DNA of 64,000 bases, from NCBI RefSeq assembly GCF_021654035.1, contig NZ_JAJPDW010000001.1, forward strand, positions 186,001-250,000. The letters are read 5' to 3'. The notes under the pieces were generated by a model, which saw only the letters and a list, made by a program, of their open reading frames with translations, was not told the origin of the DNA and did no database searches. A program made the translations under genes and the position numbers. Each line of letters opens with the position of its first letter. The first letter of the stretch is position 1. This stretch comes from Microbacterium aurantiacum. Lineage in GTDB: Bacteria; Actinomycetota; Actinomycetes; Actinomycetales; Microbacteriaceae. Shown piece by piece: positions 1 through 7,850 of this stretch.

Positions 1-239
1 ACTCCCGCCGACTGCGGATCACCGCCAGCCAGGTGTCGCGGATCGGCGCCGCCCGGCGCGCGCGCCGCGACCCGGCCGCCCGTCTCGCGACCGCGCTGGA
101 GCTCCTCGCGGATCCCGCGTTCGACACCCTCATCGCGGCCGACGTCGCCTTCGACGAGATCGACGATGCGTACGCCGCGCTGGAGGACGGCCGCATCGGC
201 CCCGGATGCGTCGTCGTGGCGTACCCCGACTCGCCCTGA
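1..239 (+). CDS. C-terminal fragment of a zinc-type (medium-chain) alcohol dehydrogenase-like protein
   Basis: The gene enters from the left edge; the frame runs from base 3 to a TGA and shows 78 residues. The sequence (a Ser-Arg-Arg-Leu-Arg opening, then an Arg-rich helix, ALELLADPAFDTLI and FDEIDDAYAALEDGR) resembles the C-terminal part of medium-chain zinc dehydrogenases, where a late Asp/Ala-rich helix closes the catalytic domain. No zinc ligand or NAD-binding Gly motif lies in the visible part, so the family is inferred from this short tail and from position: only 32 nt separate it from a pterin-synthase-like gene on the same strand, followed by a glycosyltransferase and a methyltransferase. 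It is probably the upstream member of that operon. The substrate cannot be told. Confidence 0.55.
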   Translation, partial: SRRLRITASQVSRIGAARRARRDPAARLATALELLADPAFDTLIAADVAFDEIDDAYAALEDGRIGPGCVVVAYPDSP

Positions 240-271
240 ACCCGACCCGCCCCGACCTCCGAGAGGACACC

Positions 272-661
272 ATGTTCGGACTCACCGTCCGCGATCACGT
301 CATGATCGCCCACAGCCTGCCCGACAAATTCTTCGGCCCCGCCCAGGGTCTCCACGGCGCGACCCTCGTCGTCGAGGCGACCTGGCGGAGCCCGCGCCTG
401 GACGACCACGCGGTCGTGATCGACATCGGCGAGGCCTCCCGGCACCTCTCCGAGGTGCTCGACCCGCTGCGGTACGCGAACCTCGACGAGCACCCCGCGT
501 TCGCCGGCACGCTCAGCACCACCGAGGCGGTCGCCGCGCACATCGCCCGGGCGCTCGCCGAGCGGCTCGACCCGGCAGCGGGCATCACCGGCATCGGCAT
601 CGTCGTGCGCGAGCACCCCGACGCGTGGGTGACGTATGACCTCGACGTCGCTGGGCGCTGA
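272..661 (+). CDS. 6-pyruvoyl-tetrahydropterin synthase / QueD-like protein with altered zinc site
   Basis: A 129-residue protein of the T-fold PTPS/QueD family, whose members act on dihydroneopterin triphosphate or related pterins with a zinc held by one AH histidine and an HxH pair. Here the first histidine (AHSL, H14) and H28 are present but the second member of the pair is alanine (LHGAT, A30). The VVIDIGE strand, the NLDEHPAF segment and a late EHPDAW match the family order. The ATG follows GAGAGGAC; an in-frame start further upstream would overlap the dehydrogenase and is less likely. The last codons overlap the next gene by 26 nt. The reaction may differ from classical PTPS because of the missing ligand. 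Confidence 0.8.
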   Translation: MFGLTVRDHVMIAHSLPDKFFGPAQGLHGATLVVEATWRSPRLDDHAVVIDIGEASRHLSEVLDPLRYANLDEHPAFAGTLSTTEAVAAHIARALAERLDPAAGITGIGIVVREHPDAWVTYDLDVAGR

Positions 662-1694
662 CCGCGTCTTCGTCGTCCCCGCCGACCTCGGCGGTCCGAG
701 CGGCGGGAGCGCCTACAACGCCGCGATGATCGCGGCCCTCCGCGCGGACGACGTCGCCGTTGTCGAACACCGCGTCCCGGGGGCCTGGCCGCGCCCGACG
801 GAGGACGATCTCGACGCCCTCGACGACGCCCTCGCCTCGGCGCGGGAGGTCGTCGTCGACGGCATCGTGGCGTGCGCGGCTCCGGATCGGATCGCGGATG
901 CCGCGGCGGCCGGCATCCGTGTCGTGATCCTCGTCCACCTCCCACTGCCCGCCGAATCCGGTCTCTCCGACGCGGATGCCGACACCCTCGCGCGCGGGGA
1001 GCGGGCGGCGCTGGAGGCGGCCGACCTGGTGCTCTGCACGAGCGCGTGGGCGCGCGACGACCTGCGGGCGCGCTACGACATCGCGGCGGAGGTCGTGCGA
1101 CCGGGTGTCGATGCCGCTGACCCTGCCACCGGGAGCGCGCCGCCGCGCCTGCTGATCCTCGGCGCGGTGACCCCGCGCAAGAACGCGCTCCTCGCCCTCT
1201 CGACGCTCGCCCCCCTGCGCGCGCGCGATTGGGAGGTCGTCGTGGCCGGCCCTGCCCGCGCCGCGCACCCCTATGTCGCCGAGGTCGAGGCCGCCGTCGA
1301 GGCGCTCGGCGCCGATCGCGCGCGCGTCGTCGGACCCGTCACGGGGCGTCGTCGCGAGCGCGTCTGGCGCGAGGCCGACCTGCTCCTGCTGCCCTCGCTC
1401 GTCGAGCCCTACGGCATGGTCGTGACGGAGGCCCTCGCCCGCGGCATCCCGGCGCTCGTCGCCTCGGGCACGGGCGCGGTCGAAGCCCTCGCCGCCGGGA
1501 CCGACGCCGGCGGATCCCTCCCCGGCCTCGCTCTCCCCGCGGACGAGCCGGACGCGTGGACCGACGCGCTCGCGCGCTGGCTCGACGACGCCGATCTCCG
1601 GGCCGCCTGGCGGGCCGCGGCATCCGATGCCCGGTCTAGACTTCGAGGATGGCCGCACGCCGCGACGCAGCTGCGGGACCTGCTCCGATGGTGA
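636..1694 (+). CDS. Glycosyltransferase, GT4-like (GT-B fold)
   Basis: A 352-residue GT-B glycosyltransferase. The C-terminal half carries the family's nucleotide-sugar site: LLILGAVTPRKN, then SLVEPYGMVVTEALARG with the two glutamates of the E-x7-E motif at E257 and E265. The N-terminal half has GGPSGGSAYN near residues 18-27, the usual acceptor-side glycine loop. The ATG lies inside the end of the pterin-synthase-like gene and the stop overlaps the start of the methyltransferase, so the genes should be translationally coupled. Together they suggest a glycosylated product derived from a pterin or reduced pyrimidine; donor and acceptor are unknown. No membrane segment is seen. Confidence 0.82.
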   Translation: MTSTSLGADRVFVVPADLGGPSGGSAYNAAMIAALRADDVAVVEHRVPGAWPRPTEDDLDALDDALASAREVVVDGIVACAAPDRIADAAAAGIRVVILVHLPLPAESGLSDADADTLARGERAALEAADLVLCTSAWARDDLRARYDIAAEVVRPGVDAADPATGSAPPRLLILGAVTPRKNALLALSTLAPLRARDWEVVVAGPARAAHPYVAEVEAAVEALGADRARVVGPVTGRRRERVWREADLLLLPSLVEPYGMVVTEALARGIPALVASGTGAVEALAAGTDAGGSLPGLALPADEPDAWTDALARWLDDADLRAAWRAAASDARSRLRGWPHAATQLRDLLRW

Positions 1695-2506
1695 GCCGTC
1701 CCGTCCCCGCCGATTGGCTGTCGCTGCGGCGCCAGGCCGATCACACCGCCCGCGAGGCGGCGCTCCCGCTCGTGGCGGAAGCCGTGGCCGCGCTCGGCAC
1801 GGAAGACGCCCCGGTCCGCGTCATCGACGTCGGCGCCGGAACCGGATCGAACCAGGCGTGGCTGGCCGACCGCCTCGTGCCGCTCGAGCAGCACTGGATC
1901 CTCGTCGACCACGACGCCGATCTCATCGACGCGGTCGATCCCGTCGCGCCGACCTCGGTCTCCTCGCTCACGCGTCGGATCGCCACGGTCGCCGAGCTCC
2001 CCGACATCGTCGCCGAGGACGAGGGCCCCGTGCTGTTCACCTGCGCCGCCCTCCTCGATCTCCTCTCCCCGGCGGATGCCGCGGTCCTCGTCGACGCGAT
2101 CGCCCGGACCGGGTCCGCGGCGCTCCTCAGCCTCAGCGTCACCGGTGCGGTGTCGATCGACCCGCCGCACCCCGCCGACACCGCGATCACCGACGCCTTC
2201 GACGCCCATCAGCGGCGCGACGACCTCCTCGGTCCGGACGCCGTCGACCATGTCGCCGGGCTCCTCCGTAAGCGCGGACAGCGGGTGCGGGTCGCCGAGA
2301 CCCCGTGGCGTCTGGACGCCGCCGAGCAGGCGGCGCTCGTGCAGCGCTACCTCCACGATCGGGCCGACGTGGCGATCGAGCACGCCCCCGCGCTCGCCGA
2401 CCTCGTCACCGCCTGGCGCGAGGAGCGTCAGGCCCAGATCGACCGGGGCGCGCTCGTCGTCCACGTCGGACACGCCGACATCCTGAGCCTCCCCGCGTCC
2501 GCGTGA
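1688..2506 (+). CDS. Class I SAM-dependent methyltransferase-like protein
   Basis: A 272-residue protein with the Rossmann SAM-binding motif I VIDVGAGTGSN at about residues 46-56, followed by an acidic strand end (LVDHDADLID) that would bind the ribose of SAM. The chosen ATG overlaps the glycosyltransferase stop (ATGGTGA); a longer reading from base 1649 adds a Pro/Ala-rich leader unlikely to be translated. The middle part (LFTCAALLDLLSPADA) resembles methyltransferases acting on small molecules. The stop overlaps a GTG start for the next membrane protein. Coupling to the glycosyltransferase suggests methylation of the same metabolite; the acceptor is unknown. Confidence 0.78.
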   Translation: MVSRPVPADWLSLRRQADHTAREAALPLVAEAVAALGTEDAPVRVIDVGAGTGSNQAWLADRLVPLEQHWILVDHDADLIDAVDPVAPTSVSSLTRRIATVAELPDIVAEDEGPVLFTCAALLDLLSPADAAVLVDAIARTGSAALLSLSVTGAVSIDPPHPADTAITDAFDAHQRRDDLLGPDAVDHVAGLLRKRGQRVRVAETPWRLDAAEQAALVQRYLHDRADVAIEHAPALADLVTAWREERQAQIDRGALVVHVGHADILSLPASA

Positions 2507-3663
2507 GCGGAGCCGGACGGATGCCGGGTCCAGGCCGAGGTCGGCTGATCCTCGTCGCGCTCCTCCAGGTGGTGGTCACCGCCGGCATCCTCGCCGTCGT
2601 GGTGTGGCGCTTCGGTCTCGCGCCGCTCGTGGACGCGGTGACGCAGCTGCCCTGGTGGGCCTACCCGATCGGGATCGCGCTGGGCGCCGCCGGCGTCGTC
2701 GTCCAGGCTCTCCGCTGGCGGGTGGTCGCGCGTCATCACGCGATCCGCATCCCGCTCGGACCGGCGATAGCGCGCTGTTGGCAGGCCTCCTTCCTCAACA
2801 GCGTGCTTCCCGGTGGGCTCGCCGGAGACGCGCTCCGCGCCGCGGACGACAGCAGTGACGCGGACGTGAGCGCCGGCCGCCGCGCCCTCGCGAGCGGATT
2901 CGCCGCGATGGCGGGGGAGCGCCTGGCCGGCACCGCGGTGGTCTTCCTCGCCGCCGGAGTCGCCCTCGCAGCCCCCGCCCCTCTCTTCGCGCTCGGAAGC
3001 CTGGGGATCGCGGTGCTCGTCTCCGTGATCGCGTGGCGGTGGCTCCGGCAGCTGTCGGCGCGCGAGCTGGTCGCCGTCGTCGCGCTCGCCGTCGCCGGGT
3101 GGGCCGCGTTCGCGGGGATCTTCGTCGTCTCGGCGCTGGCCCTGGCGCCCGCGTTGAGCCTCTCCGTCCTGCCCGGAACGGCGGCGGTCGCGATCGCGGG
3201 TATGTCGATCCCGCTCGGCGTGGGCGGGTGGGGCACGCGCGAAGCGGCGTCGGCGTGGGCGTTCGATCTCGCCGGCTCCACCGCCGAGCTCGGCATCACC
3301 GTGTCGATCGGCTACGGCATCCTGGCGCTCGCGTCGACCCTTCCCGGTGCCGTCGTCGTCGCCGTCCGCGTCCTTCCGCGCGCGCGGGAGGTGCGTCGGG
3401 CGCGCGAACGTCGTCGAGCCCGGGCGTCGTCCGAGAACGCGCGTGGGTCAGAAGGTGAACTCGGTGCAGAGGTCCGCGCCGAGGGGGAAGCGGCGGACCG
3501 GTCCGCGGAGGGCGTCGGCGAGACGATCCTCTCCGTCGAAGCGGATGCCGGGCACGCCGTCGCCGATGAGCACCGGCGCGGTGGTGAGGTAGAGCCAGCG
3601 GAGGGCGTGGTCGCCCACGAACCGCGACACCGTCACTCCCCCGCCCTCGATCAGCACCCGTGA
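2503..3663 (+). CDS. Flippase-like membrane protein (lysylphosphatidylglycerol synthase TM region / UPF0104 family)
   Basis: A polytopic membrane protein of 386 residues, the first 300 or so resembling the transmembrane half of MprF/AglD-type flippases. It shows about eight hydrophobic segments and the typical FLNSVLPGGLAGDALRA stretch near residues 100-116. The GTG start overlaps the methyltransferase stop (GTGA). The family usually moves or handles lipid-linked molecules, so this could move a glycosylated product across the membrane. The reading frame does not stop at the end of the membrane domain: about 72 C-terminal codons are antisense to the convergent reductase gene and look like non-selected sequence (Glu/Ala/Arg-rich). 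The true end may be earlier if there is a sequence error. Confidence 0.75.
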   Translation: MSGAGRMPGPGRGRLILVALLQVVVTAGILAVVVWRFGLAPLVDAVTQLPWWAYPIGIALGAAGVVVQALRWRVVARHHAIRIPLGPAIARCWQASFLNSVLPGGLAGDALRAADDSSDADVSAGRRALASGFAAMAGERLAGTAVVFLAAGVALAAPAPLFALGSLGIAVLVSVIAWRWLRQLSARELVAVVALAVAGWAAFAGIFVVSALALAPALSLSVLPGTAAVAIAGMSIPLGVGGWGTREAASAWAFDLAGSTAELGITVSIGYGILALASTLPGAVVVAVRVLPRAREVRRARERRRARASSENARGSEGELGAEVRAEGEAADRSAEGVGETILSVEADAGHAVADEHRRGGEVEPAEGVVAHEPRHRHSPALDQHP

Positions 3664-4227
3664 GAGGCCTCGCGCCTCGAGCACGGCGAGGATCTCGCGC
3701 GGTGTGAGCGACCGCAGCTCCGGCACGCGGACGATCTGCACGTGCGGGCCGACCTGCGTCTCGACCGGGGTCTCGGCATCCACCAGCCAGAGCGTGGGGG
3801 CGGCGCCGTCGTGCAGGAGAACGGATGCCGCGGGGATGCGCGCGGACGCGTCCAGAACGACCCGGACGGGGTTGGGTCCGGCGACGGCGCGGACGGTCAG
3901 GCGCGGGTCGTCGTTGGCGACGGTGCGCCAGCCCACGACCACGGCGTCGACGAGGGCCCGCAGGCGATGCAGGTGGCGGCGATCCTCTTCGCCGGTGACA
4001 TAGCAGGCGTCTCCGGTGCGGGCGGCGATGAAGCCGTCGAGACTCTGGCCGAGCTGAGCGACGGCGAAGGGGCCACGGGCCTCCACCAGAGGTGTGTAGA
4101 TCTCCGCGAGCTGCGCGCACGCGGGCTCGTCGCCGGCGAGGAGCTGCCGCCAGGCGCGGTCGTCGGGATCGGGGGCGCCGCCGCTCGCCGATGAGGGCGT
4201 CGGTCCTCCGGCGGTGGTGGGCGGCAT
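3448..4227 (-). CDS. RibD C-terminal / dihydrofolate-reductase-fold reductase
   Basis: A 259-residue protein with the pyrimidine-reductase domain of RibD but no deaminase domain. Visible hallmarks are AQLGQSLDGFIA (residues ~65-76), VVGWRTVANDDPRLTVR (the NDDPxLTxR substrate and NADPH region), PVRVVLDASARIP, and LIEGGGVTVSRF near the C-terminus. Such enzymes reduce ribosylaminopyrimidines or similar compounds with NADPH. The ATG is set by a TACGCT -10 box 6 nt upstream. It is convergent to the flippase-like gene and overlaps its 3' end by 216 nt. It fits the neighbouring pterin-like cluster functionally; a free-standing role in riboflavin metabolism is the alternative. Confidence 0.85.
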   Translation of the reverse strand: MPPTTAGGPTPSSASGGAPDPDDRAWRQLLAGDEPACAQLAEIYTPLVEARGPFAVAQLGQSLDGFIAARTGDACYVTGEEDRRHLHRLRALVDAVVVGWRTVANDDPRLTVRAVAGPNPVRVVLDASARIPAASVLLHDGAAPTLWLVDAETPVETQVGPHVQIVRVPELRSLTPREILAVLEARGLSRVLIEGGGVTVSRFVGDHALRWLYLTTAPVLIGDGVPGIRFDGEDRLADALRGPVRRFPLGADLCTEFTF

Positions 4228-4233
4228 CCTCCC

Positions 4234-4239
4234 AGCGTA
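4234..4239 (-). promoter_or_regulatory. -10 box (TACGCT) of a leaderless promoter for the RibD-type reductase
   Basis: On the minus strand TACGCT ends 6 nt before the ATG. The GGGAGG between them touches the ATG and is too close to act as a ribosome-binding site, which favours leaderless initiation. Confidence 0.55.
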
Positions 4240-4303
4240 AGCGCCCGCTCGGATCTGCGGGTGGGCTCGACGCGTCCCTGCCTGTGTGCCACACTCGGCC
4301 CTC

Positions 4304-5188
4304 GTGACCCACCGCTCCGCCCCTGACTCCGACGCCCCGCTCCTCGGCCGCACCGCCCTCGTCACCGGCGTCTCCCGGCGCCGCGGCATCGGCTACGCCG
4401 TCGCGTCGGCGTTCGCGCGCCGGGGTGCGCACATCGTCATCCACCACCACCGCGCCCACGACGAGGAGCAGCCATGGGGCGCCGACGATCTCGACGCGGT
4501 GAGGGACGGCATCCGTTCCCAGCTCGTGCCCGGTGCCGAGCTCGTCGACATCGGGGCGGACCTGTCGGATGCCGCGGCGATCCCGCGGGTGATCGAGGCC
4601 GCCGCCGCGATCACCGGGTCGATCGAGATCCTCGTGTGCAACCACGCCCGGAGCGGCGGTGACGGCAGCATCCTCGACATGACGCCGGAGACCCTCGATG
4701 CGTTCTGGGACGTCAACACGCGCGCGACGCTTCTGCTCACCTCGGCGTTCGCGGCCCGCCACCACGCCCCCGCCGAGCCCCGGCGGCCGGGCGACCGCAT
4801 CGCCGGCGGCGGGCCTTACGCGGGTCCGACCGGGCACGTCTATTGGATGACATCCGGTCAGATCCACGGCCCCATGCGCGGCGAGGTCGCCTACGCCACG
4901 AGCAAGGCGGCGCTGGCCGGCGTGACGACGACGGTCGCGGCGGAGCTCCTCGAGCTCGGCATCGTCCTCAACACGATCGATCCCGGTCCGGTCAACACCG
5001 GATACCTGGATGCCGAGACCGCAGATCGCGATCTCGAGGGCCTCGACGCGCGCGTCGCCGGGACGCCGTTCGGCAGGTTCGGTCGTCCCGAGGACCCGGC
5101 CGCGCTCATCTCGTGGCTGGCGTCGCCGGAGGGGAGCTGGGTGGTCGGCCAGGTGATCAGCAGCGACGGCGGCTTCCAGCTGGCCTGA
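4304..5188 (+). CDS. SDR-family oxidoreductase (FabG-like)
   Basis: A 294-residue classical short-chain dehydrogenase/reductase. It has the dinucleotide glycine motif TALVTGVSRRRGIG, a catalytic YATSK, and the C-terminal GQVISSDGGFQLA typical of FabG-type enzymes. The loop before the active site carries an insert (residues ~160-190, GDRIAGGGPYAGPTGHVYWMTSGQ). The GTG at 4304 is preferred to one six codons earlier. A CACACT hexamer lies 8 nt upstream and may be the -10 box. The gene is divergent from the RibD-type reductase with about 75 nt between starts. The substrate cannot be inferred; it may be unrelated to the pterin-like cluster. Confidence 0.85.
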   Translation: MTHRSAPDSDAPLLGRTALVTGVSRRRGIGYAVASAFARRGAHIVIHHHRAHDEEQPWGADDLDAVRDGIRSQLVPGAELVDIGADLSDAAAIPRVIEAAAAITGSIEILVCNHARSGGDGSILDMTPETLDAFWDVNTRATLLLTSAFAARHHAPAEPRRPGDRIAGGGPYAGPTGHVYWMTSGQIHGPMRGEVAYATSKAALAGVTTTVAAELLELGIVLNTIDPGPVNTGYLDAETADRDLEGLDARVAGTPFGRFGRPEDPAALISWLASPEGSWVVGQVISSDGGFQLA

Positions 5189-5250
5189 CCCGCCGCCCCT
5201 TGCCGGTCACCTCCACAGGAGATTCTCAGCCATCGGCGCGGGTCTTCGCC

Positions 5251-5256
5251 TACTGT
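5251..5256 (+). promoter_or_regulatory. Candidate -10 box (TACTGT) for the riboswitch-terC transcript
   Basis: TACTGT sits about 8-12 nt before the first base pairs of the riboswitch, the expected distance from -10 to transcript start. No clear -35 is seen. Confidence 0.45.
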
Positions 5257-5262
5257 TACACG

Positions 5263-5360
5263 GTCCAAGGGGAGTACCCCGACACGGTGGATTCGTCATC
5301 ACGGAGGCTCTGCGCCTCCCGGGTCGCCGGTCTCCGTCGGAGATGGGGAAGACCTTGGCG
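5263..5360 (+). ncRNA. yybP-ykoY (manganese-sensing) riboswitch
   Basis: The leader of the TerC-family gene matches the yybP-ykoY family by eye. It opens with CCAAGGGGAGTA and closes with GAAGACCTTGG, so the P1 helix pairs CCAAGG (5265-5270) with CCTTGG (5353-5358). The internal CGTCATCACGG and GGGTCGCCGG segments correspond to the conserved second loop and neighbouring stem. In studied bacteria this RNA binds Mn2+ and turns on exporters of the TerC/Alx and MntP types, the gene class found here. About 32 nt separate P1 from the start codon; that stretch contains the ribosome-binding site, so control at translation start is plausible. Confidence 0.85.
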
Positions 5361-5392
5361 TCGATTCGTTCACGCCTCGGTCTGGAGACCCT

Positions 5393-6415
5393 TTGAACAT
5401 CACGCCCCTTGTGTGGGGGATCACCATCGCGGTGACCATCGCCTTCTTCGTCTTCGAGTACTTCGCGCACGTCCGCAAGCCCCACGCGCCCACGATCGGG
5501 GAATCCGCCCGCTGGTCGGTGTTCTACATCGCGCTCGCGCTCCTCTTCGGCGTCGGCATCGGCATCGTCTCGGGCTGGACCTACGGCGGCGAGTACTTCG
5601 CCGGCTACCTCACCGAGAAGGCGCTGTCGATCGACAACCTCTTCGTGTTCCTGATCGTCATGACCGGGTTCGCGGTGCCGAAGATCTACCAGCAGAAGGT
5701 GCTGATGATCGGCATCGTCATCGCGCTCATCATGCGCGGTGCGTTCATCGCGGTGGGGGCGGCGCTCATCGAGAACTTCTCCTGGATCTTCTACATCTTC
5801 GGCGCGCTGCTGCTCTTCCTCGCCTACCGCCAGGCCTTCTCGCACGGCGAGTCCGACCCCGCCAACGGCAAGTTCATGACGTTCGTCCGTCGCGTGCTGC
5901 CGGTGAGCGATGAGTACAACGGCGACCGCCTGTTCGTGAAGAAGGACGGCCGACGCTTCGTCACGCCGATGCTTCTCGTCATTGTGGCGATCGGCTTCGT
6001 CGACCTCATCTTCGCCGTCGACTCGATCCCGGCCATCTACGGCCTCACCAACGAGGCGTACATCGTCTTCACCGCCAACGCGTTCGCCCTCATGGGGCTC
6101 CGCCAGCTGTACTTCCTCATCGGAGGACTGCTGGAGCGCCTCATCTACCTCGCGCAGGGTCTCGCGGTGATCCTCGCCTTCATCGGTGTGAAGCTCGTCT
6201 TCCACGCCCTGCACGTCAACGAACTCCCCTTCATCAACGGCGGCGAGCCGGTGCTGTGGATCCCCGAGATCCCGATCTGGCTGTCCCTGCTGTTCATCGC
6301 CGCGACCGTCACCGTCGCGACGATCGCGAGCCTCGCGAAGACCCGCAGCGACCGCCTGCGTCGCCCGGTCGAGGTCACGCAGGACATCGAGGACGCCCGC
6401 GACCCGCGCCCCTGA
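5393..6415 (+). CDS. TerC/Alx-family integral membrane protein, predicted manganese exporter
   Basis: A 340-residue protein with about nine membrane segments and the two family acidic motifs: EKALSIDNLFVFL near residue 80 and FAVDSIPAIYG near residue 210, whose aspartates are thought to bind the transported metal. Length and layout fit Alx/TerC proteins. The start is a TTG, decided by GGAGA 6-10 nt upstream and by the hydrophobic N-terminus that follows at once. The riboswitch upstream points to Mn2+ detoxification. The last codons (EDARDPRP) are nearly identical in DNA to the end of the next large gene. Confidence 0.9.
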   Translation: MNITPLVWGITIAVTIAFFVFEYFAHVRKPHAPTIGESARWSVFYIALALLFGVGIGIVSGWTYGGEYFAGYLTEKALSIDNLFVFLIVMTGFAVPKIYQQKVLMIGIVIALIMRGAFIAVGAALIENFSWIFYIFGALLLFLAYRQAFSHGESDPANGKFMTFVRRVLPVSDEYNGDRLFVKKDGRRFVTPMLLVIVAIGFVDLIFAVDSIPAIYGLTNEAYIVFTANAFALMGLRQLYFLIGGLLERLIYLAQGLAVILAFIGVKLVFHALHVNELPFINGGEPVLWIPEIPIWLSLLFIAATVTVATIASLAKTRSDRLRRPVEVTQDIEDARDPRP

Positions 6416-6468
6416 CGCCCCCATCGTTTCCCGCACCCCATCCATCACCTCGAAGAGGGAACACTCCT

Positions 6469-6564
6469 GTGAGCACGCGGCACCGCACCGAGACCGCCGA
6501 CCCTGACAGACCCGGCGCCCGGATGACCCCGGGCACCCTGGAGCACGGGGAGGAGGGCCGGTGA
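6469..6564 (+). CDS. Possible 31-codon leader peptide coupled to the CNNM gene
   Basis: A GTG preceded by GAAGAGGGA opens a short frame (begins Met-Ser-Thr-Arg-His-Arg, ends Gly-Glu-Glu-Gly-Arg) whose TGA shares its A with the ATG of the following CNNM protein. The ribosome-binding site and the overlap suggest it may be translated to couple or adjust expression of the next gene. It is hydrophilic, has no known motif, and could be chance. Confidence 0.35.
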   Translation: MSTRHRTETADPDRPGARMTPGTLEHGEEGR

Positions 6565-7850
6565 TGGGCGATCTCCTCCTGAACATCGCGCTCGTCGTCG
6601 CGTTCGTCCTCATCGGCGGCGTCTTCGCCGCGACCGAGATGGCGCTGGTCACGCTCCGCGAGAGCCAGCTCAACGCCATCTCCGCGCGCGGCCGCCGCGG
6701 CGAGAAGGTCGCGGCTCTCGCGCGGAACCCCAACACGTTCCTCTCCGCGGTGCAGATCGGCGTCACCGTCGCCGGCTTCGCCTCGGCGGCGTACGGAGCG
6801 ACGTCGATCGCTCCATCGGTTGCGCCGCTGTTCGTGGCCTGGGGCGTCGATGCGGCGCCGGCGCTCACCATCGCCACGATCCTGTTGACGCTCGTCATCG
6901 CGTACCTCTCCCTGGTGCTCGGAGAGCTCGTGCCCAAGCGTCTGGCGATCCAACGCAACGCCCAGTTCGCCTACGCGGTGGCACCGATCCTCGACGGCTT
7001 CGCCACGCTGATGCGTCCGGTGATCTGGCTCCTCTCGGTGTCGACGAATGCTCTCGTCCGCCTCCTCGGCGGTGATCCGCACAAGACCGCCGACGAGATC
7101 ACCGACGAGGAGATCCGCGATATCGTCGCGACGCACCAGGGGCTCCCCGAGGACGAGCGCCGCATCCTCGACGACGTGCTCTCGCTCCACGATCGGCAGA
7201 TCAGCGGGGTGATGCGCCCCCGACCCGACGTCGTCGCCCTCGACGAGACCGACACCGTCGCCGACGCGGTCGCGCAGGTGAGCGATCTCCCGTTCTCGCG
7301 CTACCCCGTCGCCGACAAGTCGATCGACGACCTCACGGGCTTCGTCCACGTGCGCGACCTCTTCGACACCGTCCGCACCTCGCCCGAGGCCGCGCTGTCG
7401 GCCATCGTGCGGCCGATCTCGTACTTCCCGTCGACGGCGCGGGTCCTGCCGACGCTGACGAAGATGCGCGCGGAGGGCCAGCACATCGCCGTCGTGGTGG
7501 ACGAGTACGGCGGAACCGACGGGATCGTGACGCTCGAGGACCTCGTCGAAGAGGTCGTGGGGGAGATCTTCGACGAGTACGACACGGATGCCGAGCCCCT
7601 CGCGAACGGCGAGGACGTCGACGGTCGCCTGAATTTCCAAGACTTCGAGGAGCTGACCGGTGTCTCGCTTCCGCGCGGCGCCTCGGACACGGTCGCGGGG
7701 TGGGTCACCGAGCAGCTCGGTCGCCTCGCAGTGGTCGGTGACACGGTGGAGGTCGACGGTGTCGTCGTCCAGGTCACCGGACTCGATCGCCGACGGATCT
7801 CATCGGTGCGTGTGGTCGTGAGCGAGGACCCCCGCGACCCGCGTCCCTGA
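6564..7850 (+). CDS. CNNM/CorC (hemolysin C-like) family protein: DUF21, CBS pair, CorC_HlyC
   Basis: A 428-residue membrane protein with the standard order: an N-terminal DUF21 domain of three to four helices (residues ~1-185), two CBS domains (~205-330) containing MRPRPDVVALD and VVVDEYGGTDGIVTLEDLVEE, and a C-terminal CorC_HlyC domain (~345-425). Relatives export or regulate magnesium or cobalt. The ATG is preferred over the adjacent GTG because GGAGGG lies 6 nt before it. It follows the TerC exporter on the same strand, so both may serve divalent-cation export, although a separate promoter is possible in the 148-nt gap. Two further paralogs occur at 13-15.4 kb. Confidence 0.88.
   Translation: MGDLLLNIALVVAFVLIGGVFAATEMALVTLRESQLNAISARGRRGEKVAALARNPNTFLSAVQIGVTVAGFASAAYGATSIAPSVAPLFVAWGVDAAPALTIATILLTLVIAYLSLVLGELVPKRLAIQRNAQFAYAVAPILDGFATLMRPVIWLLSVSTNALVRLLGGDPHKTADEITDEEIRDIVATHQGLPEDERRILDDVLSLHDRQISGVMRPRPDVVALDETDTVADAVAQVSDLPFSRYPVADKSIDDLTGFVHVRDLFDTVRTSPEAALSAIVRPISYFPSTARVLPTLTKMRAEGQHIAVVVDEYGGTDGIVTLEDLVEEVVGEIFDEYDTDAEPLANGEDVDGRLNFQDFEELTGVSLPRGASDTVAGWVTEQLGRLAVVGDTVEVDGVVVQVTGLDRRRISSVRVVVSEDPRDPRP

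Noticed and set aside
206..271. Upstream in-frame start for the PTPS-like gene
   Set aside because: It overlaps the dehydrogenase, adds a Pro-rich tail and lacks a ribosome-binding site; the ATG at 272 has GAGAGGAC.
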